A DNA stretch of 64,000 bases. Source: Phycisphaerales bacterium. Its GTDB lineage: Bacteria > Planctomycetota > Phycisphaerae > Phycisphaerales > UBA1924. The stretch spans positions 186,001 to 250,000 of the forward strand of contig JABWBB010000001.1 in assembly GCA_013360675.1 (NCBI GenBank), read 5' to 3'. Of this stretch, positions 1-8,929 are shown in pieces. Under the pieces are notes generated by a model. That model was not told the origin of the DNA. It was given only the letters and a program-made list of their open reading frames with translations, and made no database searches. The position numbers and the translations under genes were made by a program. Each line of letters begins with the position of its first letter. Positions within the stretch are counted from its first letter, which is position 1.

Positions 1-199
1 CCTCAAGATTGCGGGAACGATGCGTCGTGTGGATGCCGCCCGGGCGGCGCTGCTCATGGCCACCACGCGGCGCAAGGCGGTCGAGACGCTGCGCGAGCGG
101 CGGCTGGCCGCATGGAAAGAGGCGATGCGTCGACGCGAAGATGCCGCGCTGGATGAAATCGCGGTGATGCGAGGCCTGCGCACGGAGGACCTGTCATGA
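1..199 (+). CDS. fliJ: Flagellar export chaperone FliJ, C-terminal part
   Basis: The frame is open from base 2 to a TGA at 197-199, so only about 65 C-terminal residues are inside the window. They form one charged, Arg/Glu-rich helix (RRKAVETLRERRLAAWKEAM) followed by EDAALDEIAVMR, the usual end of FliJ. FliJ is the coiled-coil stalk protein of the flagellar export ATPase complex in the cytoplasm. Its stop codon overlaps the next start (ATGA), and the following ylxF/motE-like and fliK genes reproduce the Bacillus order fliJ-ylxF-fliK. The family call rests on a short helical segment plus synteny. Confidence 0.75.
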   Translation, partial: LKIAGTMRRVDAARAALLMATTRRKAVETLRERRLAAWKEAMRRREDAALDEIAVMRGLRTEDLS

Positions 200-978
200 A
201 AACACTCTTCAATGCGCTGGCCGTGATCGCCATCGCGAACCTGCTGGCGGTGGGCGGCTTCATCGGCTGGCTCAAGACCACCGACCGGCTGGACCTGGAG
301 CGTGCCCGCAAAGTGCGGGAGATGTTCACGCCCACCCTGACGGCCGAGAAGAAGGCCGCCGAGATAGAGGCCAAACGAATCGAGGACGAGAAGAAGAAGG
401 CCGAGGCGGAGGCGAAGGCGGCCAGGCCACCATTGACGGCTCAGGAACGACTCGCCGCGCGCGTCGAAGCGACCGAGCTGGATCTCCAGCGTGCCGAGCG
501 GCTTCGCCGCGAGGTGGAAGATCTGCAGCGACGCCTGGTGGACGGCGAGACCAAACTCGCCGCCGAGCGGGCGGCATTCGAGGCTGAGCGTCAGGCCTTC
601 AGCGCCGCAACACAGCGCCAGCGGGATCTGGCCCGCGATGAACAGTTTCAAAAGACGCTGGGCGTCATCGCCGGGCTCAAGCCCACCGATGCCGTCAAGG
701 TGCTGTTGGCGACGATGTCCTCGCCCGGGGCAGCGCCGGCTTTGCCAGTGCTGGGAGGACCCGCGGGGGTGACGGGGGATGCAACGCAAGGGATCGCTGC
801 GCAAGAGACGCGCGATCTCGAACTCGCCGTGGAATACCTCAACGCGATGGATGATCGCCCGCGTTCGAAGATCATCACCGAGATCATCAAGGCCGATGAG
901 GTGTTGGCAGCGGAGTTGCTGGAACGACTTCGCCTGCGCGGGCAGCTGGCCCGCGAGGCGAAGGACCCTTCCCGATGA
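196..978 (+). CDS. YlxF/MotE-like flagellar operon protein
   Basis: 260 residues. One N-terminal membrane segment (about residues 6-26) is followed by a long Lys/Glu/Ala-rich coiled coil (about 40-150). The C-terminal part (about 155-255) resembles the MgtE-N/FliG-like fold of MotE proteins, with FQKTLGVIAGLKPTDAVKVL and later a LAVEYLNAMDDRPRSKIITE stretch. In the MotE family such proteins assist motor or export-apparatus assembly at the inner membrane. The gene overlaps fliJ and fliK by ATGA at both ends, so it is translationally coupled in the flagellar operon. Its position equals that of ylxF in Bacillus. The exact function is inferred. Confidence 0.65.
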   Translation: MKTLFNALAVIAIANLLAVGGFIGWLKTTDRLDLERARKVREMFTPTLTAEKKAAEIEAKRIEDEKKKAEAEAKAARPPLTAQERLAARVEATELDLQRAERLRREVEDLQRRLVDGETKLAAERAAFEAERQAFSAATQRQRDLARDEQFQKTLGVIAGLKPTDAVKVLLATMSSPGAAPALPVLGGPAGVTGDATQGIAAQETRDLELAVEYLNAMDDRPRSKIITEIIKADEVLAAELLERLRLRGQLAREAKDPSR

Positions 979-2186
979 ACACAGGGGCAACCCCCACACC
1001 GTCTCCCTTTTCGAAACTTCATGCCGAGCCCAAACACGAAGAACGCCGCGCGGACACGGAGTTCGGGCTCACGCTCTCGCTCGCCACTATCCAGGCCCAG
1101 CAACCGACACCGATGACCGCTGCCGCACGAGAGGCTTCGCCAGGGATCAACGCGAAGCCGCCCGCCTCCAAGCCTCGAACCGAACTCGAGCAGCGGGCCA
1201 CGGTGGATGTTTCAAAGCTGGCCGCCGCCGAGCTTCGCGGCGAAGGGAGCCCATCCACGCCAGCACAGGAATCGACCACGCCGAGTGCAGAGCCGTCAGG
1301 CCGCACGCGCGAACGAGCGTCGGCACACGCTCCATCCCGTGCTGCGGACGCATCCAAGCACGATGTTGCCACAGAGAAGAAGACAGATGCGGGGCTCGCG
1401 GCGACACCCGTAACTTCGACGGACACCTCGCGAGCGGTTCATGGTGTGAATGCACAGGCCAATACCCCCGTCGCCGCCGCGAGTATGGCGAAGCCCGCAA
1501 CCCCTGCGGCGCGGATGATCGAAGGCCTTGCGGCCACAGGCGCCAGCACCGCCTCGCGCGCCGGCCCGGGCGGGTCGTCGGTGACACTCCGGGGCGTTGG
1601 CACGCCTCCCGACGCCAAGCAGGTCGGAGCACGTGTCAGTGCGAAAAAAGCGCAGCCGCCGCTCCCTCAGCGCACCGATCGACAGATTCATGCGCAGGCC
1701 GTGCGCGGGATCGCGGCGGCGGTGAAGCATGGAGGCGGCAGCATCACACTACGGGTCGAACCCGAGCACCTGGGCGCGTTGCGCGTCCGGGTTGAGGTCA
1801 AGGGCCACAAAGTTTCTGCCTTGGTGGAAGCCGGCACAGAACCGGCACGCCGCTTGCTGGAGGAGGGGCGAGAGAGCCTTCGTGCCGCGCTGGAAGCGCG
1901 GGGACTGAATGTCGAGCGCGTGGAAGTGCGCTTGAACGAACGCCTTTCGGACGGCGTCACGGACGACGCCGACTCGAAGGGCAAGGACGGCGGGGGCGGC
2001 GAGGATGCCGCTGGCTCGTGGTCGTCCCGGGATGGCGAGGATCGCCGCGGGGACCCGGCTCGCCGGGATCATCAGGAGGGACGCAGGGACGCGTCCCAAT
2101 CAGCGGCGGAGCCGCGACCCACACCGCTTCACGCGGCCTGGCATCGCCCGGAGGGCGGGCTGGTCGGGCTCAACGCCGTCGCGTGA
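975..2186 (+). CDS. fliK: Flagellar hook-length control protein FliK
   Basis: 403 residues. The first 240 or so are Ala/Thr/Pro-rich and of low complexity, as is usual for the FliK ruler segment. The C-terminal Flg_hook domain lies at about residues 255-320 and contains GSITLRVEPEHLGALRVRV, then EPARRLLEEGRESLRAALE and LNVERVEVRL. A charged Asp/Gly/Arg-rich tail follows. FliK is exported during hook growth and switches FlhB specificity when the hook reaches length, so it works with flhB and flgE in this operon. The start overlaps the upstream stop (ATGA). Confidence 0.9.
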   Translation: MNTGATPTPSPFSKLHAEPKHEERRADTEFGLTLSLATIQAQQPTPMTAAAREASPGINAKPPASKPRTELEQRATVDVSKLAAAELRGEGSPSTPAQESTTPSAEPSGRTRERASAHAPSRAADASKHDVATEKKTDAGLAATPVTSTDTSRAVHGVNAQANTPVAAASMAKPATPAARMIEGLAATGASTASRAGPGGSSVTLRGVGTPPDAKQVGARVSAKKAQPPLPQRTDRQIHAQAVRGIAAAVKHGGGSITLRVEPEHLGALRVRVEVKGHKVSALVEAGTEPARRLLEEGRESLRAALEARGLNVERVEVRLNERLSDGVTDDADSKGKDGGGGEDAAGSWSSRDGEDRRGDPARRDHQEGRRDASQSAAEPRPTPLHAAWHRPEGGLVGLNAVA

Positions 2187-2207
2187 CACGGAACGAGGAG
2201 CGCCCCC

Positions 2208-2621
2208 ATGCAGGGCATCAGTAGCGTCGCGTCGGGATCCGGCACGTCGAGCGGCGGTTTCTCCGCGCTCTCGAGCGAGGATTTCGCGAAGATCATCTTC
2301 ACGGAACTCTCGAAGCAGGACCCGCTTCAACCCAACGACACCAACGCGCTGCTCGAGCAGATCTCGATGATCCGCTCGATCGAGGCCGATCAGAACCTCT
2401 CCGACCGCCTGGGCTCGCTCGTCGGCCAGAACGAATTCTCTAACGCCGCCACGCTCATCGGGCGTCGCATCGAGGGGCTCAACGAGATCAACCTGCGCGT
2501 TTCGGGCGTGGTCCGCTCCGTCGCCCGCACCAACCAGGGCCCCGTCCTCACGCTCACCGATGGCTCCCGCGTGGCCATGTCGCGGATCGACGGCGTGCAT
2601 GAGATCCGGGAGGGCACGTGA
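2208..2621 (+). CDS. flgD: Flagellar hook assembly scaffold FlgD (short form)
   Basis: 137 residues, against about 220 or more in enterobacteria. The conserved N-terminal FlgD segment is present: FAKIIFTELSKQDPLQPNDT, then EQISMIRSIEADQNLSDRL. After LIGRRIEG only a small beta-rich remnant remains, so the FnIII/tudor-like C-terminal part is reduced. FlgD caps the growing hook and is exported through the flagellar apparatus. A GAGGAG sequence lies 8 bases before the ATG. The stop overlaps the GTG start of the next gene. The short length is seen in other flagellar FlgD proteins and need not be a truncation. Confidence 0.88.
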   Translation: MQGISSVASGSGTSSGGFSALSSEDFAKIIFTELSKQDPLQPNDTNALLEQISMIRSIEADQNLSDRLGSLVGQNEFSNAATLIGRRIEGLNEINLRVSGVVRSVARTNQGPVLTLTDGSRVAMSRIDGVHEIREGT

Positions 2622-3070
2622 GCCCCTCACCCTTTGACCTGCTCCGGTTGCTTGGGTCGGGCGTTCGGGCCACGACCGAGCCCACGCCCGCCAAGACCGT
2701 CGAGGATTCCCAGTTCAAGGAACTCCTGGATAAGGCCAAGGCAGGGCAGGTCCCCAGCGGCATCGAGGCCCGCCTGGCCGACGGTGTTTCGATCAACCTG
2801 TCGCCCGAGCAAATGAAGCGTCTGACCATTGCGGGGGATAAGGCCGAGGCCGCCGGCGCCTCACGCGCCATGATCCTGATGGACGGCCTGGCCTTCACCA
2901 TGGATGTCGGTACGCGCACCATTACCCGCGCGGTCAAGGCCTCGGGCCTGGGCGTGGTGGGGGATGTCGACGCCGTCATCTCGGCCGATGCCCCAGGCCC
3001 CTCCTCCCACGCCTCGGGCGATGCGCTGCTCAAGGCGCTCGCGCTCGCGGACGACCGCAGCGCGGCCTGA
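2618..3070 (+). CDS. Small flagellar operon protein (TIGR02530-like)
   Basis: 150 residues with a GTG start overlapping the flgD stop. The conserved core at about residues 55-110 reads LSPEQMKRLTIAGDKAEAAG, then SRAMILMDGLAFTMDV and RTITRAV. This matches the small, uncharacterised flagellar proteins coded between flgD and flgE in Firmicutes and spirochaetes. The N- and C-terminal flanks are less conserved and the end is Ala/Ser-rich. No signal peptide or membrane segment is visible. Its place between hook cap and hook genes suggests a role in hook assembly or its regulation, which is inference only. Confidence 0.7.
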   Translation: MSPSPFDLLRLLGSGVRATTEPTPAKTVEDSQFKELLDKAKAGQVPSGIEARLADGVSINLSPEQMKRLTIAGDKAEAAGASRAMILMDGLAFTMDVGTRTITRAVKASGLGVVGDVDAVISADAPGPSSHASGDALLKALALADDRSAA

Positions 3071-3128
3071 CCGCCTGAACGCTCTTGATTCTGATCCGTT
3101 TCACGCCCGATCTGCCAGGAAACCGACC

Positions 3129-4889
3129 ATGGCCTCCACGACCGCTCTGTTCACGGGTCTGACCGGCCTGAACGCCAACGCCCGCAATCTCGACGTCATC
3201 GGCAACAACATCGCCAACGTCAACACCACTGCGTACAAGTCCAACCGATTGATGTTCTCCACCGCCTTCTCGCGGACCTTCAGCCTGGGCAGTTCGCCCG
3301 CCGTCACCAGCGGCGGGACGAACCCCGGGCAGATCGGCCTGGGGGTCAACGTGGCCGGGACCCAGCGCAACATGGGCGGAGGCGCGCTCAGCCCCACGGG
3401 CGACATGCGCGACATGGCCATCGACGGCGCGGGCATGTTCGTCGTCGAGCGCGGCGCGGGCGATCAGTTCTTCACCCGCGCAGGGTCCTTCCGGCCCAAC
3501 CGCGACAACGTTCTCACCACCATCAGCGGCGAGCGACTCCAGGGCTACGGCGTGGACGAGGAGTTCAACATCGTTCCCGGGAGGCTCGTCGACGTCACCA
3601 TCCCCACCGGCAACATGACGCTCGCCGAGGCCACCGCCAACGTGCGCTTCGCCGGGAATCTCAACGCCAACGGCGACCTGCCCACCCGCGGATCGCTCGT
3701 CGAACTCAGGGGCACTTCCAGCGCCGGTCTGGTCGCCATCGCCACCGCGGTGCCCGCGCCGACCGCGCCAAACCTGATCGAGGGCACCACGCGGCTGCTC
3801 GATGTCGAGGACCCGCTGCTCGCCGGGAGCGGTACGCCACTGTTCTCCCTGGGGCAGCAGTTTGAGGTTCGCAACGCCGAACGCGGCGGGAAACTGATCC
3901 CGCCGCAGTCGCTCGCCATCGATGCCGCGACCACTATCGACGACCTGTCCGCGTTCCTGACGCAGGCCCTGGGGATCGATACAACCAGCGGGAATAATCC
4001 CGACGGCTCGACGCCGGGCGTGACTATCGATCCGCTCACGGGCGTGGTATCGATCGTCGGCAATGCGGGCGCCGCGAACAATCTGGTCGTTGACAACACC
4101 GATCTGCGGCTGCTCGACGCCGCGGGTTCGCTCGTCCGCTACCCCTTGCACACGACGCAGTCGGGAGAAGCCGACGGCGAGAGCGTGCGCACGACCGTCG
4201 TGGTCTTCGACTCGCTGGGCACGCCCCTCGAGATGGACCTGACCTTCGTGCTCGATTCGCGATCGAACACGGGCACGACGTGGCGATACTTCGCCCAGAG
4301 CCCCGACGACACCGATGCGTCTTCGTTCCTGGGTACGGGTTTGCTCTCGTTCGATCCGCAGGGGCAACTCGTTACCACCACGCCCGTGAGCGTGCTCATC
4401 GACCGTGAAGCCACCGGCGCGGCGACACCGCTGACCATCAGCCTCTCGTTTACTGACGGCGCGGGCGGGCTGACCGCGCTCACCGACGAAACCTCGGAAC
4501 TCGCCGCCGTCTTCCGCGACGGTGCTCCGCGCGGCACGCTGTCGGGCTTTGCCGTCGGCCCCGACGGGATCATCACGGGCTCGTTCACCAATGGGCGGAC
4601 ACGCACCATCGGGCAGATCGCCCTGGCCACCTTCGCCAATCACGAGGGGCTGATCGACGCCGGTGGGAATCTCTTCTCGGTCGGAGCCAACAGCGGACCC
4701 GCGGTGATCACCGAGCCGGGCCTTCTGGGGGCGGGCCGGGTTATCGGCGGGGCGCTCGAGCTCTCGAACGTGGACCTGGGCGAGGAGTTCATCAAGATGA
4801 TTCTCTCTTCCACCGGTTACTCGGCCTCGTCGCGGGTTATCAGAACCACCGACGAGCTGATGCAGCAACTTCTGGTCATCGGGCGCTAA
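3129..4889 (+). CDS. flgE: Flagellar hook protein FlgE
   Basis: 586 residues. The start at 3129 is chosen because AGGA lies 8 bases upstream and the protein then opens with the rod/hook signature, including LTGLNANARNLDVIGNNIAN and a VNTTAYKSNR segment. The C-terminus has the matching helix (SNVDLGEEFIKMILSSTGYS, then RVIRTTDELMQQLLVIGR). The middle is a long surface-exposed insertion, so this hook protein is larger than the roughly 400-residue enterobacterial FlgE. It polymerises into the hook after export through FlhA/FlhB. A long open frame on the opposite strand is a composition shadow. Confidence 0.95.
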   Translation: MASTTALFTGLTGLNANARNLDVIGNNIANVNTTAYKSNRLMFSTAFSRTFSLGSSPAVTSGGTNPGQIGLGVNVAGTQRNMGGGALSPTGDMRDMAIDGAGMFVVERGAGDQFFTRAGSFRPNRDNVLTTISGERLQGYGVDEEFNIVPGRLVDVTIPTGNMTLAEATANVRFAGNLNANGDLPTRGSLVELRGTSSAGLVAIATAVPAPTAPNLIEGTTRLLDVEDPLLAGSGTPLFSLGQQFEVRNAERGGKLIPPQSLAIDAATTIDDLSAFLTQALGIDTTSGNNPDGSTPGVTIDPLTGVVSIVGNAGAANNLVVDNTDLRLLDAAGSLVRYPLHTTQSGEADGESVRTTVVVFDSLGTPLEMDLTFVLDSRSNTGTTWRYFAQSPDDTDASSFLGTGLLSFDPQGQLVTTTPVSVLIDREATGAATPLTISLSFTDGAGGLTALTDETSELAAVFRDGAPRGTLSGFAVGPDGIITGSFTNGRTRTIGQIALATFANHEGLIDAGGNLFSVGANSGPAVITEPGLLGAGRVIGGALELSNVDLGEEFIKMILSSTGYSASSRVIRTTDELMQQLLVIGR

Positions 4890-4952
4890 GCCGGGTCGCA
4901 GCAGGGCCGATTCTGAGCAGCAGACGCCGCAGATCCGTCCGGAGGCCTGACG

Positions 4953-5375
4953 ATGGTTGAAGCCGCACAATCCATGCTCGCTGCCACGTCAACCCTCGCC
5001 GCCGGTGCGGGAGTGGTCGTCGGTGCCGCGGCGTGCGTGCCCCTCTCCATCATGGGTGCCCGTCTGCTGAATCTGCCCGCGAAGATCAGCGCCTTGGCGC
5101 ATCACGGTTGGACATCGCTGGCCCGTCCCATGGCGATGGTCGCGTTGGCATTGGCGGCGTGCATCATGCTCGGGGTAGTCTCGATGGGCGTGGGTGTGAT
5201 CATGCCCGTGTTCGCGGTGGTTTCTCTCCTGAGTGGCCTTCTGCTGATGGCCATCGCCCCGGTGGGGCCGGTCCGTCGGCAGGAACAGGCGATTGTGGTC
5301 AAGCCCACGCGTCCAGCCGTTGACGCCAAGGCCTCGCCCAAGCCCGCCAAGCCCGAGCCTCGCAAGGCCGCTTGA
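4953..5375 (+). CDS. Unrecognised membrane protein in the flagellar operon
   Basis: 140 residues; I do not recognise the family. Two or three hydrophobic segments are visible: about residues 14-37 (LAAGAGVVVGAAACVPLSIM), 56-78 and 78-103. A Lys/Pro/Ala-rich cytoplasmic tail of about 30 residues follows. GGAGG lies 7 bases before the ATG, so translation is well supported. The gene sits between flgE and fliL, where other bacteria place flbD/swrD, motA or motB, but it has none of their motifs. A role in the flagellar basal body or motor is suggested only by position. Confidence 0.75.
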   Translation: MVEAAQSMLAATSTLAAGAGVVVGAAACVPLSIMGARLLNLPAKISALAHHGWTSLARPMAMVALALAACIMLGVVSMGVGVIMPVFAVVSLLSGLLLMAIAPVGPVRRQEQAIVVKPTRPAVDAKASPKPAKPEPRKAA

Positions 5376-5504
5376 CGCCGCCTGTATCGACTATGCCGTT
5401 TCGACGTGAAGCCCCCTGACATTCCGGGCTGTGGTAGCGATCGTGCCCGTCCGAATGAAGGGTGACGGTGCGCGCCCGCGCTCCGCCATGCAAGGGGAGG
5501 TCCG

Positions 5505-6029
5505 ATGTCCGAGGAAGCCAAAGCCGAGCAGGCAGCACCCGCCAAGTCAAAGCCGCCGATCAAGATGATCGCCATCGTGGGGGCCATCATGGTGCTCGAG
5601 GGGGCGGGTGTCGCGATGTTCGTGTCGATGACGGGCAAGGCCCCCGACCAGGCGCACGCCGCGGATCTCAGCACCGGACCCGCCGAGGACCTTGAGCGCA
5701 CCGTCGAGGTGCCGCTGATGGAAGAGAAGTTCCAGAACCTACAGACGGGTCGGGTGTGGTTCTGGGATACGTCCATTGTGCTGGTGATTAAGGCCCGCAA
5801 CGAGACCTTCGTGAAGGAAGAACTCGATCGGCGCAAGGCGGAGATCGCCGAGGGCGTCTCGATGCTCTTCCGCAAGGCGCAGCATGGGCAACTCAAGGAG
5901 CCCGGGCTCGAGACGATCAACCGCCAGTTGGCCTCGTACGTGAACCGGATTCTGGGGAAGGACGCCGAGGGCAACGACCGCCTCGTGCGGCTGGTCATCC
6001 CCAAGTGCCGAGGGATCCAGGCGGACTGA
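5505..6029 (+). CDS. fliL: Flagellar basal-body protein FliL
   Basis: 174 residues. A short charged cytoplasmic N-terminus precedes one membrane segment (about residues 20-42, KMIAIVGAIMVLEGAGVAMF), and the rest would be periplasmic. The C-terminal part carries the FliL pattern of paired beta strands and a helix (TSIVLVIKARNETFVKEEL, then GLETINRQLASYVNRILG). FliL rings surround the stator units and stabilise or tune the motor. GGGGAGG lies 5 bases before the ATG. In related operons fliM follows directly; here the next gene is fliN. Confidence 0.8.
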   Translation: MSEEAKAEQAAPAKSKPPIKMIAIVGAIMVLEGAGVAMFVSMTGKAPDQAHAADLSTGPAEDLERTVEVPLMEEKFQNLQTGRVWFWDTSIVLVIKARNETFVKEELDRRKAEIAEGVSMLFRKAQHGQLKEPGLETINRQLASYVNRILGKDAEGNDRLVRLVIPKCRGIQAD

Positions 6030-6221
6030 CCCCGCCTTGGGCCAGGGCCACGAACGCGCAGGAATCGCGCGTCATTATGGGACTGAGCGCAGCACTTGCG
6101 GAAAGTGTGTTGCGTTGACCCCCGGCGGGTCGATGCCCATGAGCCGTGCTCGGTGAGGCGGTCGATGCACGCCGGAGTGCGCCCAACGCAGGTTGACCCA
6201 TCACGACCAACGAGGGCCAGG

Positions 6222-6953
6222 ATGGCCGATACGAACGACACCAACGTAGGACCAGACGGCCAGCCGCTGCCGGAAGTTGATCCCGCCGCTCCTCAGGGGG
6301 AGCCCCAGCCAAGCGCCGGGGCCAAGCCGGATCCGATCGCCGAGGCCGCGCTGAAGGCCGCCAAGGATGCACTCTCAGGCATGGGAGATCTGACAGCCCC
6401 TCAAGGGCAGTCGCCCGCCGCTCCTGGCGATGAAGCAGAACCTGATTCGATGGCCCAGGCGGCGCTCAACGCAGCCCGTGATGCCATCGCCGGGCTGGGT
6501 AATCTCGCCGCTTCAGCCACCGAGTCCTCGTCTGCATCCGGCGGCGGGGATATGGACGACCCCTTTGCCAGGGCCATGGCCGAGGCGGTTGAGCAGGAAA
6601 AAGCCGAGAAGGCAGCCGCGGCGGCGAACGCATCACCCTTTGTGATGCCCTCCTTCGCACCCAATATGACCCCGGCACAGCAGCGGGCCATGGACATGCT
6701 GTCCGACGTGAACCTGCAGGTCAAGATTGAGTTGGGCCGCACTCGGATGCTGGTCGAGGATGTGCTCCGCCTGGGCGAGGGCGCTGTCGTCGAACTCGAC
6801 AAGCTCGCCGGCGACCCGGTTGACGTCTACGTCAACGATCGTCACGTGGCCAAGGGCGAGGTCCTGGTCCTCAACGACAACTTCTGCGTGCGTATCAACG
6901 AGATCGTCGCGCCCCCGGGCGAAAACGATAAGAAATCTCAGGGCGCGGCTTAG
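6222..6953 (+). CDS. fliN: Flagellar motor switch protein FliN, extended N-terminus
   Basis: 243 residues. The start at 6222 is chosen because GAGGGCCAGG precedes it. The C-terminal about 80 residues are a clear FliN/SpoA domain: [20 protein letters not shown], then [20 protein letters not shown] and [19 protein letters not shown]. The N-terminal about 155 residues are an Ala/Pro-rich extension holding a duplicated 21-residue amphipathic unit at 37-57 and 75-95. FliN forms the bottom of the cytoplasmic C-ring and normally pairs with FliM, which is missing here. The extension could dock another partner; that is inference. Confidence 0.9.
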   Translation: MADTNDTNVGPDGQPLPEVDPAAPQGEPQPSAGAKPDPIAEAALKAAKDALSGMGDLTAPQGQSPAAPGDEAEPDSMAQAALNAARDAIAGLGNLAASATESSSASGGGDMDDPFARAMAEAVEQEKAEKAAAAANASPFVMPSFAPNMTPAQQRAMDMLSDVNLQVKIELGRTRMLVEDVLRLGEGAVVELDKLAGDPVDVYVNDRHVAKGEVLVLNDNFCVRINEIVAPPGENDKKSQGAA

Positions 6954-7009
6954 GCGTGCCGTCGGCGGCGGAGCCGCCTTCGTACCTCAAGATTGGCAGG
7001 ATGCCAGCG

Positions 7010-7702
7010 ATGAACCGGGCCACGACAACCGCATTCCGCGTGCTTCTCGTCATCGTGGCGATCTCGGTCGCACCGCACGCGGTGGCCCAGTCCGAGGGGC
7101 CCACGCCCGAGCCGCAAGCCGGGATCGTCGCCCCGGCGACCGAAGCGTCGATGCCGCTGGGGCAGTGCGTCGCCAGCGATCGGGCCACTTCCGATCCCAA
7201 GTCTGGAAATGGCGCGTCCACCACGCAGAGCATGCTCGCGCTGGGGGGCGTCGTGGCCGTGGCGCTGGGAATCGGAGCATTGGTCCGCAAAATGGCGCGT
7301 CGATGGGGCGGGCTCATGGGCTCGATCGGTCCGGGCGGGCGGGCGCCCTCGGGGCTGCTCGAAGTCCTGGGTCGGTTCCCTGTCTCACGCGGGTGCACCC
7401 TGGTGCTGCTCAAGCTGGATCGCCGCGTGCTGCTCGTCAGCCAGACGGCCTCTCGCCAGGGTTCGGGCATGACCACGCTCTGCGAGATCACCGACCCCGA
7501 AGAGGTCGCGGCCATCCTTGTCAAAGCCCGCGATGAAGAGGACGAATCACAGGCCCGCAAGTTCGAGGCGATGCTCCGCGGCGAGGGGAACGCCGTGTCG
7601 AGGGCCGTCAGCGACGCCGCCGCCCCCGAGTCACGCGCCATCGACCTGATCCGGCGGCGACTGGGCAAAGCCGGTTCCATGGCGGAGGGCCTGAGCGCGT
7701 GA
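7010..7702 (+). CDS. fliO: Flagellar export apparatus protein FliO
   Basis: About 230 residues. The ATG at 7010 is preferred because GGCAGG ends 9 bases upstream and the product then opens with a signal peptide (FRVLLVIVAISVAPHAVAQ). An ATG at 7001 and a GTG at 6956 are in frame as alternatives. A membrane segment at about 62-86 is followed by the FliO cytoplasmic domain (GLLEVLGRFPVSRGCTLVLL, then LDRRVLLVSQTAS). FliO is a membrane chaperone for assembly of FliP into the export gate. The stop overlaps the fliP GTG start. Confidence 0.85.
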   Translation: MNRATTTAFRVLLVIVAISVAPHAVAQSEGPTPEPQAGIVAPATEASMPLGQCVASDRATSDPKSGNGASTTQSMLALGGVVAVALGIGALVRKMARRWGGLMGSIGPGGRAPSGLLEVLGRFPVSRGCTLVLLKLDRRVLLVSQTASRQGSGMTTLCEITDPEEVAAILVKARDEEDESQARKFEAMLRGEGNAVSRAVSDAAAPESRAIDLIRRRLGKAGSMAEGLSA

Positions 7703-8631
7703 CCCGATGCGTTCTCGTGGCCATCCTCGCGATGCTCTCTTTCCTGCCCCAGGCGTGGGGGCAGGATACCTACGGCCCGCCCATGCCCGGGGCATCGATG
7801 CCGCTCGCCCCAACCAGCGACGATCCGATGAACCCGCTGCGGATGCTTGAAGCCGCGGGTGCCGCGCTGCCCGGCGGCGGAGGGAGTTCGAACGGGAGTG
7901 ATTCCTCGCGCGGCGGGCTGTCGACGGCACTGAACATCCTGGTCGTGCTGACGATCGTGTCGCTGGCCCCGGCGTTGATCCTCATGACCACGTGCTTCAT
8001 GCGGATCCTGATCGTGCTGGGGCTGTTGCGCCAGGCGATGGGCACACAGAGCGTTCCGCCGCCGCAGGTCATCACGGGCCTGGCCCTCTTCATGACCTTG
8101 CTCGTGATGTCGCCCACGATCGATCGGATCAATGCCGAGGCGATCACGCCCTATCGCCAGGGGCAGGTGCAGGACTACGAACAGTTGTGGGACGCGGCCA
8201 AGCGCCCGATGCGAGACTTCATGTTCGCGCAGATCGAGACCACGGGCAACTGGACCAGCCTCTACATGGTGCTCGACTATCGGGGCATCGACACCACACA
8301 CCCCGAGAAACTCACCCGCGCCGACGTCGACATGATCTCGCTGATCCCCGCCTACATGCTCAGCGAACTCAAGGTCGCCTTCCTCATGGGCTTCAAGGTC
8401 TACCTGCCCTTCCTGGTGATCGACATGGTCATCAGCACGATGCTCATCTCGATGAGCATGATGATGCTTCCCCCCGTGCTCGTCAGCCTGCCCTTCAAAC
8501 TGCTGCTCTTCGTGCTCGTCGACGGCTGGGCCCTCATCGTGGGCAGCCTCATGCGGAGTTTCGTGACCGAGGCCCCGGGCGTGATCGGCATGCTCGCCCC
8601 CGGGGGCGCGGCGACAACGTGGTTGGGTTGA
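7699..8631 (+). CDS. fliP: Flagellar export gate protein FliP
   Basis: 310 residues with a GTG start overlapping the fliO stop. An N-terminal signal peptide ending near QAWGQ and a Gly/Ser-rich linker precede the FliP core. Family signatures include TTCFMRILIVLGLLRQAMGT, PPPQVITGLALFMT, FMGFKVYLPFLVIDMVIS and MLPPVLVSLPFKLLLFVLVD. FliP forms the FliP5-FliQ4-FliR1 export gate in the inner membrane. The cleavable signal peptide is usual for this family. fliQ follows after 31 bases with its own strong ribosome-binding site. Confidence 0.96.
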   Translation: MTRCVLVAILAMLSFLPQAWGQDTYGPPMPGASMPLAPTSDDPMNPLRMLEAAGAALPGGGGSSNGSDSSRGGLSTALNILVVLTIVSLAPALILMTTCFMRILIVLGLLRQAMGTQSVPPPQVITGLALFMTLLVMSPTIDRINAEAITPYRQGQVQDYEQLWDAAKRPMRDFMFAQIETTGNWTSLYMVLDYRGIDTTHPEKLTRADVDMISLIPAYMLSELKVAFLMGFKVYLPFLVIDMVISTMLISMSMMMLPPVLVSLPFKLLLFVLVDGWALIVGSLMRSFVTEAPGVIGMLAPGGAATTWLG

Positions 8632-8662
8632 TTCGGCAACGGGGCGGAGAGGAGGTGCGCGC

Positions 8663-8920
8663 GTGCATTATGACGAGGCCATGCTCGAGATGATCCGCGA
8701 CGCGCTGATCATCACGCTCAAGATCGCCTCGCCCATCATCGTGGCGGGCGTGATCGTGGGGCTGGTGATCAGCCTGCTCCAATCCGTCACGCAAATCCAG
8801 GACCAGACGCTGTCGATGGTGCCCAAGATCATCGCGATGATCCTCGTGGCGGCGTTGGTGATCCCGTGGATCGCCGCCCGTCTGATCGAATACGCCGCCG
8901 AACTCTTCATGCTGCGATGA
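8663..8920 (+). CDS. fliQ: Flagellar export gate protein FliQ
   Basis: 85 residues, the usual length. GGAGG at 8651-8655 lies 7 bases before a GTG start. Two membrane helices are visible (about residues 14-36 and 50-75), with the FliQ signature ISLLQSVTQIQDQTLSMVPK between them. It is the small spiral subunit of the FliPQR export gate. It lies between fliP and fliR as in most flagellar operons. Confidence 0.95.
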   Translation: MHYDEAMLEMIRDALIITLKIASPIIVAGVIVGLVISLLQSVTQIQDQTLSMVPKIIAMILVAALVIPWIAARLIEYAAELFMLR

Positions 8921-8929
8921 CGCCACGCC

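Noticed and set aside
3030-4970. Long open frame opposite flgE
   Set aside because: Shadow of the hook gene; no ribosome-binding site and biased composition.
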